From NCBI GenBank assembly GCA_024364805.1, contig CM044514.1, forward strand, positions 11,787,393-11,818,504: a stretch of 31,112 nt of DNA, in the 5' to 3' direction. The notes under the pieces are model-generated. The model was not told where the DNA came from. It searched no databases and worked only from the letters and a program-made list of their open reading frames with translations. A program made the position numbers and the translations under genes. Positions within the stretch are counted from its first letter, which is position 1. Every line of letters begins with the position of its first letter. This stretch comes from Euprymna scolopes. Lineage: Eukaryota; Mollusca; Cephalopoda; Sepiida; Sepiolidae. Below, piece after piece: positions 22,086 to 30,396 of this stretch.

Positions 22086-22400
22086 CTTGTTATGTTAAGC
22101 CATTTTCTTTGTTTTGTTATTTTTTTCTTTTTGTTGGAACTTTAACATTGCTGGTGTCTTCTGGTATCAGGTGTAAGTTAAAGTTGGAGTTATTGAACTT
22201 TGTAGCCTTCTATATATTTAGTTAATTTCCTTGTCTCGAGTGGATATTCAATATGGCGTCCAGCCAACAGTAACACGTGTTTATCCTACATTGTAATATG
22301 TACTAAGTGAACTAACAAAGGAGACTAGAGTTCCATGAGTGCACTATCAATAAAAGTGGCTATACAAAAAACGATGGAAACTTATTGAAGGCACCTCGTA

Positions 22401-22611
22401 CAAATTTGCATTTTAAAATTTCATGAGATTGTTATATAGTTGTGGAGCATGAGAAATTATCTGTTATTTATCTATATATTTTTGTGTATCTATTGATCTA
22501 TCTAACTAACTGGCGAGGTAAACAAGAGATGAGATGTGAAGCTATGTTTTGATAAAAGTTGTCAAAACCATAAAATGGACAAATTGCACCGAAAGTTCTT
22601 AAAATAGCTGA
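22401..22611. other. Gene-free stretch
   Basis: Sequence flanking mariner copy 2. Nothing recognised. Confidence 0.35.
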
Positions 22612-22830
22612 CCGGAAGGACATGTTGCTGTTACGTGTTCAGGTTGGCTGGACAGAGTCGAGTTGGATGTTGAGCAGGGCAGGTGGTTTAACAGGTCGTC
22701 CCTCTCCCTCACCAGAGTGGGAGCTGACGTGTCTCAGAATGGAGACCTAGAATTAATCCCCCAAGCAAAGATACTCACTTTCCATTCTTCTGCGATCGAC
22801 ACCTGGAAAGTGAATAAAAAAACTATATAA
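22612..22830 (+). other. GC-richer open island, possible exon
   Basis: About 72 codons are open without a stop in a segment clearly less AT-rich than its flanks (includes RVELDVEQGRWFNRSSLSL and VGADVSQNGDLELIPQAKI). An acceptor-like GTTACGTGTTCAG (ending 22642) and a donor-like AAA/GTGAAT (GT at 22810-22811) would frame a 167-bp exon. I do not recognise the protein. It could be a host exon, a retroposed piece or chance. The minus-strand frame at 22734-22925 overlaps it and is the weaker candidate. Confidence 0.25.
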
Positions 22831-23240
22831 AACCAACCATCGTTTTGGAGTGAAATGCATTCATCCACAGGTTTCCAGCTTCCTTCCAAGAACGGATGAA
22901 AGTTCCAGGTGAACCAGAAGACCAACGACGCGGTTGAAAAAGTCTGTCGAAATACATGTATGTGTTTATGTTATATCTGACATACACGCATGCAACACAC
23001 TTAGATGATCACAGAACACAAATAGACCGCAATACGATAACTTTAGGTTCAGATAGTGAAGAACCCCACAATAGACATTTAGTAACATGACACACAATAA
23101 CATAACCTATAAATGAACCACCCCACAACGTAATAAGATAATTCTAGGTTTTTACATCATTCGGCCATTTTACTCACCATTCAAGACAGATGAAATGTGC
23201 ATGGTGAAAAGATGATAACAATAAGCAATATTTTTAAAAG
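22831..23240. other. Gene-free stretch
   Basis: Many CACA/ACACA-rich words but no array. Nothing recognised. Confidence 0.35.
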
Positions 23241-23345
23241 TTTTAGTTCTTTCCCCTGCCCTTAAGACTAGGATCAAGGGCAGAAAAGATGAAGTGTGGT
23301 ATCTGTTCTGATACTACACTTTGCTCATGGCTAAAAGACTAAGAG
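23241..23345. ncRNA. U2 snRNA 5'-end-like fragment, inverted pair (pseudogene)
   Basis: The plus strand has AAGTGTGGTATCTGTTCT (23292-23309), which differs at one base from the conserved U2 segment AAGTGTAGTATCTGTTCT. CTAGGATCAAG (23268-23278) resembles the preceding U2 CTAAGATCAAG. The minus strand over 23310-23345 reads CTTTTAGCCATGAGCAAAG then TGTAGTATC, resembling U2 CTTTTGGCTAAGATCAAG and TGTAGTATC. The two copies face each other, so 23292-23303 and 23310-23321 form a 12-bp stem around TGTTCT. A second 8-bp stem lies at 23256-23283. The body of U2 (Sm site, stems III and IV) is missing, so this is not a working gene. The U2 comparison is from memory. Confidence 0.4.
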
Positions 23346-23642
23346 TATCTTAGTTGACAAATTGTGGCAGATGAATTTGTCAGACACCAAAATTGTTATA
23401 ATAGTAGGATTTTTATAGATTCAAGGCCAATCTGATAAGAATAATCTTTGAAGTGATTAAAAAGAAAAAAAGAGAGTCAGAGTCATGAGCAGAGCTTAAC
23501 GAGACAACACTAAATTGAGATTAAATCATTAGTTAAGATTTTGAGGCTGCAAAGATTAGCAATGAGGAAGTTTCCATTTGGGATTTTCATGTTAAATAGA
23601 TGAATGAGGTTAACAGATTGCTTGAAGTGTATATAAAACAAA

Positions 23643-23975
23643 TATATTGTGGCGCAGTGGTTAGAGTACTTTGAAAAAATCAATTGTAAAAGTGATATTC
23701 TCCTGAAGGTTGAAGGTTCAATTCTCAGTGTAGGTGACCGAAAAATACAATTGCAAATTAACAAGGACCTTCAATCAGTCATGGTTGATGGAACAAGAGC
23801 ATACTACCTCGTGAAGTAAATAAAGGGTTCCATTCGAAATTCTGTTTAAATTCCCGAGTTCGACAACATACACATGGAGAAAGGTTACATCGACTGAAAC
23901 GTGGTGAAAATGACACTCAAGATGAGAACAGAAATCCAAATAATACGAATAACCAATCTTCCTTTCAGAAACATA
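23643..23975 (+). repeat. tRNA-headed SINE with body copy B
   Basis: An A-box TGGCGCAGTGG (23650-23660, continuing TTAGAG) and a B-box GGTTCAATTCT (23715-23725) form a tRNA-like internal promoter, spaced more widely than in a working tRNA. The part at 23768-23974 is a diverged copy of 6230-6452, which suggests one SINE family with a tRNA head and a shared body. The likely 3' end is near 23975. Confidence 0.6.
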
Positions 23976-24383
23976 ATTCAGGTGTAATTATGTCTACAAC
24001 AGTTCTAATATCACCAAAGTTAAGCAACATAGAGTTTTGCCACCACTAAATGAGTAACCATGACAAAAATCTCCAAAAATTTACAGAAAGAATCAATGTG
24101 TATACAAAAACATGGTTTCAGCATAAAATGATCCAAACATTAAATTCACAGGCGACTGGCACCTGCCTGTGAATTTAATATTCCCTTGGCACTTTCTCCT
24201 TCAGATGAAGTCGGTTCAATCCATGCAAAGTGAATGTCATACAACAAACATTGTTGAGATGCCTTAAAACTCAAACAATCATCAACGAAAAAATCCTGAA
24301 AATGACATTTTTTTAAAGTACAAACATTTGTATGATTTACATTGCCATGGTTTTGATCCAACGACCTCATTAGAACCAAGAGA
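23976..24383. other. Gene-free stretch with a strong hairpin
   Basis: Perfect 15-bp inverted repeat ATTAAATTCACAGGC (24139-24153) / GCCTGTGAATTTAAT (24165-24179) around an 11-base loop. No gene recognised; the 77-codon minus-strand frame at 24146-24379 matches nothing I know. Confidence 0.4.
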
Positions 24384-24605
24384 AGAGTCCATCAGACATG
24401 TGTATGCAGTGTGATGATGAATGGAAGTGAAACCTGGCCGTTGAGGGCTGAGGGCATATGTTGCAAGGCGAGAAATGTATAATGATAGGCTTAGATCTGA
24501 TGATTTTGAAGGAAAATTAAATCTGGATAGTATAAAGAGATGTGTGCAGAACAGGAGACTTTGATGGTATGGTCACATTGAAAGAATGGGTGAGAGTGAA
24601 GAAAA
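24384..24605 (+). pseudogene. LINE reverse-transcriptase C-terminal fragment
   Basis: One frame gives VMMNGSETWPLRAE (24408-24449), and the next gives KLNLDSIKRCVQNRRL then, after a stop, WYGHIERMGESE (about 24510-24600). This is the C-terminal region of many animal LINE polymerases, with the pattern LYGSETWAL...RLRWYGHV.RM. At least one frame change and one stop separate the pieces. The fragment is short, 5'-truncated and followed by an A run (24602-24610), as expected for a dead LINE copy. It is not from the same family as the LINE at 10170-12511 as far as I can tell. Confidence 0.6.
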
Positions 24606-24610
24606 AAAAA

Positions 24611-25667
24611 CATGAAGTCTATTACTAATATTTATAACAATTTATTAGCCATCTTTGTTAAACATTTATAATAATTAAGGATGTGTTAGTAATAGAAGAT
24701 ATGTCCAGGACTCTGAAACGTTGGAGAGTTCATCACAGTCTTATTTGTAGGGAACAGAGAATCTGTATGTATGTAGGTATAGGTTAAAGGCTGGCAGAGT
24801 TCGTGTGTGTGTGTGTGTTGCAATGATGTATATTGAAGCCTTTTTGTCAACATTATTAGCTATAGTTAAAAGGAGGAGATTTGTGTGTCAAGAGAAAAGT
24901 TTTGTGGTCGCACTGACATGAATTGATTATAGATTAGGCGACTGTTTATGGCTAAACAGCAAAAATAGTGGCAAGCACCTCCTTTCATAAGCTTTGGGAC
25001 CAGTGATTTTGTATCGCGGCTGTTACTTTTTTACCATGTCATTACACTTCAAATCTCTTGGACCCACACACCGTCTGACACCGTCGCAAAGGAACAAACA
25101 AATAAAAAGGAAAGAAATAAAAATCTGACTCTGCATTTTTTTTTAAATTGCAAATGAAATGCATTTATTCGTGGTACTTCGAAAACAACGCATTGTATTA
25201 TCTTGCTAAAGTCTTTTTGCACACATGTGCTTTTTAAAAGACTGTCCCCGCCACCTGATGCCAGCCTAAACCAGAACTTTCTCGCCCTTGACTCACTCAT
25301 CTATCTTCCCCGATACAGACTTTGCTTCTCCCTTCACCACGTGGTGTATTTTTCTCTCCTTTTGTGACAAGCTTGCACACACTTGCTAATTTGCATACAT
25401 CCTTTAATGGCTGCTGCTAATGATATTTTCACATGCGCTCATATGTACTGTTAAACTTTAATTGCATGTGATATTATTTCTGTTGAGCAAGTCAGAATTG
25501 AAACTATGTGTTTGCTTCAAGCATCCAGCTTGCAAGTCCAGTTCACACACAAAAAAAAATAGGATGAAGTGATAAATGGTTGTTACATGAAATATGATGC
25601 TGATGTAAAAGTTTTTTTTGTTCTGAAGAGAAAATTGGCTCAAGACAATGGCAATGTAATCCATAGA
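24611..25667. other. Gene-free stretch
   Basis: A weak inverted repeat TCTATTACTAA / TTAGTAATAGA at 24617-24699, a short GT run (24803-24818), and the palindrome CACCACGTGGTG near 25337-25348. Two minus-strand frames (25049-25300, 25458-25664) match nothing I know. Confidence 0.4.
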
Positions 25668-26493
25668 GGGTGGAATGATAAAATTGTCGCCCTAAAGCAA
25701 ACAACTCTACAGTTTTATTTTAAACTTTTATTGAAAAAATCTATTCAGTGTAGCTGCCTTCAGCCTCAATCATCACCTTGATAGAGGTCCACAAGTACTG
25801 ATGAATACTCCGCAGATGGCGGCAATCAGGCTGGCTTTGGTGTTGTGGGTGGTCATGTTGGTGATGCTCTCGACGTATGGCCAAATGAAGTAGCCCAGCA
25901 GGTTCAGGTTGAGGGAGGAGTGGAGCCAGTAAGAGAAGGGTACAAAGTCATAGCACACCTGAAGCCAAGCCTGGGTCTCTTTGGACTTGTGGGTCGGTGC
26001 AGAATCCTGGTGCCACGACTAGGGTCTGCCAGTAGCCACCTGATTGCACTAGGGGATCACCACACTCTTCAGCACATCCAGGTACACTTTGGTGTTGATT
26101 TTCAAGCCGACTTTAAAGATGTGAGATGGTATAAAGTTGCCCTTACTTGAAACCACACTAAAGACCATAACCATGCCTGGAAATTTTTTAATCACCTTGG
26201 GCATGCCCCTGTTATTCATGACAATTCAGAGATGCATTTTGAAGGTGCTGGCAATGGTCCTGTTGTCATAACTTGTATCAGTAAAGAGTATGAGTTGTAC
26301 AGTGGCGTATCTCCGATCTCGCTCATTGAACATTTTGTCACTTTTAGACATGATAGAAGGCTTTTATCACTCTTGGGATTTGTACACAACTAGCCAACTA
26401 GATGGTCTGAAAAAAACCAAAAAAAAAACCTGTTTTCATCAAACAGAAATGGAGTCATGTCTTTTCTAGCGCGACAATTTTATTGTTCCATCC
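25668..26493 (-). mobile_element. Mariner-type DNA transposon with both terminal repeats, internally deleted
   Basis: The terminal repeats at 25668-25694 and 26467-26493 are inverted copies (shared TAAAATTGTCGC, and GGGTGGAATG facing GGATGGAACA). The right end is followed by TA; the left has GA where TA is expected. The element is 826 bp, against about 1.3 kb for a full-length mariner. The transposase remnant lies on the minus strand between the repeats. Family: Tc1/mariner, clearly different from the SETMAR-type family at 2202 and 18859. Confidence 0.8.
25730..26352 (-). pseudogene. Mariner-type transposase remnant
   Basis: The start is at ATG 26352: MSKSDKMFNERDRRYATVQL, then TSYDNRTIASTFKMHL and a stop. 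The reading then jumps to MVMVFSVVSSKGNFIPSHIF (after IVMNNRGMPKVIKK), KVYLDVLKSVVIP, two stops around CNQVATGRP, SWHQDSAPTHKSKETQAWL (second catalytic Asp region, DSAP), and CYDFVPFSYW through YVESITNMTTHNTKASLIAA. About 100 residues between the HTH and the catalytic domain, including the first Asp, are gone. The third-Asp block, usually SPDLNPLDYF, reads SLNLNLLGYF here, so the catalytic residue is lost too. A clearly dead copy. Confidence 0.8.
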
Positions 26494-26495
26494 TA

Positions 26496-27518
26496 TAGAA
26501 ATTATAATTGCTCTAATTTTCACAGTATTGAGCACTTGCTGGTTAGATACATATTTACCAAATTTAGTAATCCTCATTTTATAACCAGAAAAACAAACTA
26601 AAAAAAAGATACCAAATTAAAAAGCTGAATATCAAAATGAAGACATGACAATGATTTAAATGCATCAAGCATGGTAAGATGAAAAAAAAAAAAAAAAAAT
26701 GGTAAAAAAAAAATGACAAAAATAATGACATTTCTTGATTGGACTAATATCTAGTGTCATGCTTTTAATGAAACTGTGCATGTAACACTAACACCGAATC
26801 GCTATTATGATACAAGTATAAAACTGCTGTGCATTGATACAACATTAATAACGAAGAAAGGAAAGGTGAACACTAATTGGCAAACATCCAAGTGTATCGG
26901 TGTATCATCTGACCAAATTTCGTTAAAATAATAAAAAAAAAAAGGTTTTCTAATAAAAATAAAGAGTAAAACAATTATTTTTTTATTTTTAGAAATACAA
27001 ACAATTTCTCTTACCACAAAACTATTTTTCTTATTAATCAAACAAGTTTCTAACTATCCTGTTCTTCAAATATCTGAAAAGTATTACCATGTACGAAATA
27101 ATCTCCATTTTGCAAGATTAATTGCATGCAATTTGTCGCAGAATCATTTTCTGATTATTTCTTTTCATAGATGCAAAACAAGAGTTGCCAATCTTTGAAA
27201 GAGTTGGGAGTCACTGGATTTTCTGTCAACAGACTCCCCTCGCCCCCATGAAATCTGAGTTTGAAGAAATTTATTTATTTTTTTTTTTTTTTGTTATTCT
27301 GATATGCAGATCCTTTTTTTAACTTAAAGTGTATTACTCGTTGGATTTCAGAAAACCATCCTTCCAGGACTTACCTCGTCCTTTAAGAATTGGAATAAAC
27401 TTATTAGCCAAGGTGCTCTTATTTGCATGCGAGTACGAACTATACATGTATTTTTGTTACTTATACAAAGTATCTTTGTTATTTTTGTTTTTTTTTTGGT
27501 GGAAGGGGAGTATCTGCA
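26496..27518. other. AT-rich gene-free stretch
   Basis: Contains several A tracts (for example about 26682-26698) and a T tract at about 27273-27292. No gene recognised. Confidence 0.4.
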
Positions 27519-27556
27519 ATATAAAAAACAGACCTTGTGTCTAAGTTTGCCCTAGT
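27519..27556 (+). repeat. Dispersed repeat, inverted partner of 29925-29962
   Basis: Reads AATATAAAAAACAGACCTTG then TGTCTAAGTTTGCCCT. The reverse complement of 29925-29962 is AATATTAAAAACCGACCTTG then TGTCTAATTCTGCCCT-like sequence. The two copies face opposite ways about 2.4 kb apart. Confidence 0.55.
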
Positions 27557-28680
27557 GTAGAGGGGGCAAGTAACCTCTGCTAAATATATATAGTACTTTT
27601 CTTTTAACTAATTATGTGATTATCCATACACGTTTTCAATCATATTAAAGAAAGTCATATTTCCCTGTGTCAAGCTAAAAGTCCGAACGTGATAAGTGGC
27701 ATACTTATAAATCGTACACATTCAGATTCCGTATAAACCAAATAAATGCACATGAAGGGGGGGGGAGGGGTGCAGAAAAACGAGTCTTTCATTCTTACTG
27801 ATAGTTGTTCTAAAAACAGCATTGAAATTAAGTCAAACATTCAGCTAATAACCTTTTAAAAAAGTATATTGAAAGAGAGAAAGAAATGGAAGAAGTCTTA
27901 AAAGAAGGGTTTTTACACTTTTTTTGTTGTTAAACTATTTTGTTATCTATCCATGGCGTCCAGGCAACGCCGTGTAATTCTGTTAGTTCAAAAGAGAAAT
28001 ATCATTTGTTGTGAACAAAAAAATATATAGTACAATATTTTATTTGTAGTCAAGTGGAAATAAACACAAACACTTGACGTTTGGGGGGGGGGGTCAAGTG
28101 CACCTACCAAACATCTTTTATGGAGGGGGGATACACTTTAAAATGTTTCACAGAAAATATTTCATCTCCACAGATGATGACATCATTTATTTTTGCGTGT
28201 GAAATAAATTTACAATTTGATGAAAAAAATATTTCAAGGAAAATATAAAATTATTTTAGAGTTTTTTTGTTGTTGCACAATGCAAACTAAAATGATAAGT
28301 GCACCATGACACCGCCCTCCACACACTATTTCATTGTTACAAGCTAAATTTATCGGCATAAAATCCAGACATATACTTTGTTTTGTTTTTTATATACAAC
28401 CGATGAATCGACTTATTGAAAGTTGATGTAGTTTTTAAAACTTCATTTTTAACAAGTTGTTGGTTGTGACGAACAGAAAAGGGGGTGGGGACAAAGATAT
28501 ATATTATTCCAGAGGGTTACCATACAGGGATAGATGAAGCTCTTCAGTTATCCTGAAGGTAATTCATTTAGGAGAAAGAAACTGATAAAAAAAAAAATTA
28601 AAAAACGGATAAAAAGAATCCGTTGATCCTGTATGGACATTTTCTAGTGAGGAGGTCAAAAAACAAAACACCAGCTTCCA
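27557..28680. other. AT-rich gene-free stretch
   Basis: Runs of eight to ten G near 27758-27766 and 28083-28092, and the CCCGG-core copy at 27956-27990. No gene recognised. Confidence 0.4.
27956..27990 (-). repeat. CCCGG-core repeat (minus strand)
   Basis: The minus strand reads AACAGAATTACACGGCGTTG then CCTGGACGCC. Its AGAATTAC lead-in matches the copy at 8662-8692. Confidence 0.5.
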
Positions 28681-28691
28681 ATTTGTCATGA

Positions 28692-29247
28692 GGTTTGTAT
28701 TACAATCCACAGAGGTTCAAAAAGTTGCCAAACAAACAAATATATATACAAAATAAATGTTATCAAAAGACAAAATAAGTTACTTTTCTATCTAATTGGA
28801 TACTTTTTAAGTGTTATTATTTAATGTAAAATGTTTATTCGGTTTGAAAAACAAGTAATATTGAGCGTTACCAAAAAACAAGAAAAAAAATGGCCGCGCT
28901 GACTTTGGAGTCTCGATAATCACTTCAAAATAATGAATAAAACAATGGTGGTGGAAACTCACACAATAAATGTTTCTGTGACATTTATTGGGTGGGTTTC
29001 TACTACGATTTTGTTTTTATTTTGAAGTGATTATTGAGACTTCAAAGATGTAAAGAGACATCACAGCTATTTTTTTCTTGTTCTTCGGCAGCGCTCAATA
29101 TTACTTGTTTTTCGAACAGAATAAACATTTTACATTAAAGAAAAACACACAAAAAAAAACTTATTTAGGCAGAAAAGTAATAGTTATTTGTTATATATTT
29201 GTTTTTTTGACAACTTTTTCATACCTCTGTGGATTGTAAAACAAACC
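28692..29247. mobile_element. Foldback element: ~560-bp imperfect palindrome
   Basis: The left arm (about 28692-28973) and right arm (28981-29247) are inverted copies at roughly 80% by eye, around a 7-base centre (28974-28980). Outer pair: GGTTTGTATTACAATCCACA against its complement at 29229-29247. Middle: CAAGTAATATTGAGCG (28852-28867) against CGCTCAATATTACTTG. Inner: ATAATCACTTCAAAATAA and ACACAATAAATGT on the left, with their complements on the right. It has no coding capacity. This fits a foldback or long-TIR MITE, or an inverted pair of one repeat. The outer ends are not sharply fixed. Confidence 0.8.
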
Positions 29248-29368
29248 CTAACAAGGATTGTAATACTGTCACGAGAATGCTCATGTCTAACCGGAAATAG
29301 CAAAATCAAAAAAGTTTGGACTAAACACACAGATGTGAATTATTTGTGAAAGAGCCTTCACATTTTTA

Positions 29369-29450
29369 GGTGATACAGCAATGAAGTGATTAGCCACTAT
29401 GAAAGGATTTGGTTTCGAGTTCGATTCGCAATTCCGTATGAAGATGGGAT
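29369..29450 (+). repeat. tRNA-derived SINE head
   Basis: An A-box-like GGTGATACAGCAATGAAGTG (29369-29388) and a B-box GAGTTCGATTC (29417-29427) stand at tRNA-like spacing, followed by GTATGAAGATGGGAT. The A-box is decayed. A degraded SINE is more likely than a tRNA gene. Confidence 0.5.
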
Positions 29451-29569
29451 CTTGCTAACGTAATCTTATCAATCAAATGGTTAATGGGAAGACTGTAGGG
29501 CGATTTCTCGTAGCCCTGAATTAGGAATAAAAATGGTTTCATATGGCTAGTCACTTTATAAAGAATCAT

Positions 29570-29585
29570 CACACACACACACACA
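29570..29585. repeat. (CA)n microsatellite
   Basis: Short perfect CA repeat of about 16 bases. Confidence 0.9.
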
Positions 29586-29638
29586 CTACTCTTTTATTGA
29601 GCACTCTTAGTAGCCTTGTTAAATTCATTAGTTATCAC

Positions 29639-29817
29639 TAGGGCTGTGACAACAGCATATTCTTTTCATTGTTTTGACTCTTAAGTATATATCCTTTAAT
29701 ATCTTATATGTTTTTATATAGACGGATGTGGTTCTCGGTTGATTAAGCGTGTCTCTGTGTCGGATATATACCCGAGAGTTAAAAGAACGGAAAGAATATG
29801 CTGTTGTCACAGCCATA
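29639..29817. mobile_element. hAT-type MITE with 8-bp target duplication
   Basis: The ends are inverted repeats of about 56 bp: the left starts TAGGGCTGTGACAACAGC and the right, read inward, starts TATGGCTGTGACAACAGC. Both continue ATATTCTTT and, further in, GTATATATCC. The element is flanked by identical 8-bp copies GTTATCAC (29631-29638 and 29818-29825). An 8-bp duplication with TAGGG-type ends is the hAT signature. At 179 bp it has no coding capacity and depends on a transposase supplied elsewhere. Confidence 0.88.
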
Positions 29818-29830
29818 GTTATCACTTTTG

Positions 29831-30352
29831 AATACCTATAACTTGGTACGTGCGTACGAGAGGGAGGGAGAAGTTCTTAATAATAAACGATGGTAAAGGA
29901 AATAATGTTTAACCGTCTCCCCGCAAGGGCAGAATTAGACACAAGGTCGGTTTTTAATATGGGAGGAAACTAGCTTCCCATAAAGTGGCACTCTAGTTAG
30001 TAACAAAAATGTATCAGTCCTAAAGGATTTCTCCTCCACTAACAGATCAAAAGAGTGAAGTGAAAAAGTGTAGCAATCATGGCCCGAATGCCAAGAACCC
30101 TTTTTTCTATTTAAAGGAAATATGTGGTTGTCAAATGGAAAATAAGAAATCGAGTCTAGCATATGTAATTGTTTTTCATCGACAATTATTTGTGTTAAAA
30201 ATTATGATAATTAATTACGAGATAAAAAAAAAAATAACTTATAAAAAACATCTCATTCTCCTAACATTTCTTTGAATTTTTTTTTTAAGTTTATTTAATC
30301 CGGCAACCACTTCACCATATTCATGGCGAAATTTACAAGATTTGTTAATTTT

Positions 30353-30396
<44 letters not shown>

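Larger units (their letters stand above)
18859..22398 (+). mobile_element. Internally deleted mariner, copy 2, split by a copia fossil
   Basis: The left end reads TCAGGTGCTTTAAATAAGTT just inside TA (18857-18858). The right end, read on the other strand, is CGAGGTGCCTTCAATAAGTT just inside TA (22399-22400). These are matching terminal inverted repeats with the TA target duplication expected for Tc1/mariner. Mariner sequence runs from 18859 to about 19518 and again from about 22315 to 22398. Between them lies foreign DNA that includes the Ty1/copia fossil. Compared with copy 1, about 180 bp of mariner sequence is missing at the split. Confidence 0.78.

Noticed and set aside
19520-22310. LTR pair for the copia fossil, starting TGTTACG near 19520 and TGTTATG near 22088
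   Set aside because: Only the first few bases agree, and I could not extend a direct repeat between the two sides.
25337-25348. CACCACGTGGTG palindrome as an E-box regulatory site
   Set aside because: A single 12-bp word with no promoter or gene beside it.
26805-27041. Short Phe/Ile/Lys-rich frames across the AT-rich right half (for example 26805-27041, 30060-30275, 30745-30996)
   Set aside because: Low-complexity translations of A/T-rich DNA, with no motif, no conservation visible and overlap on both strands.
28520-28636. Inverted words CCATACAGGG and CCTGTATGG about 100 bp apart
   Set aside because: Only 9-10 bp match and the neighbouring sequence does not extend the pairing; likely chance.
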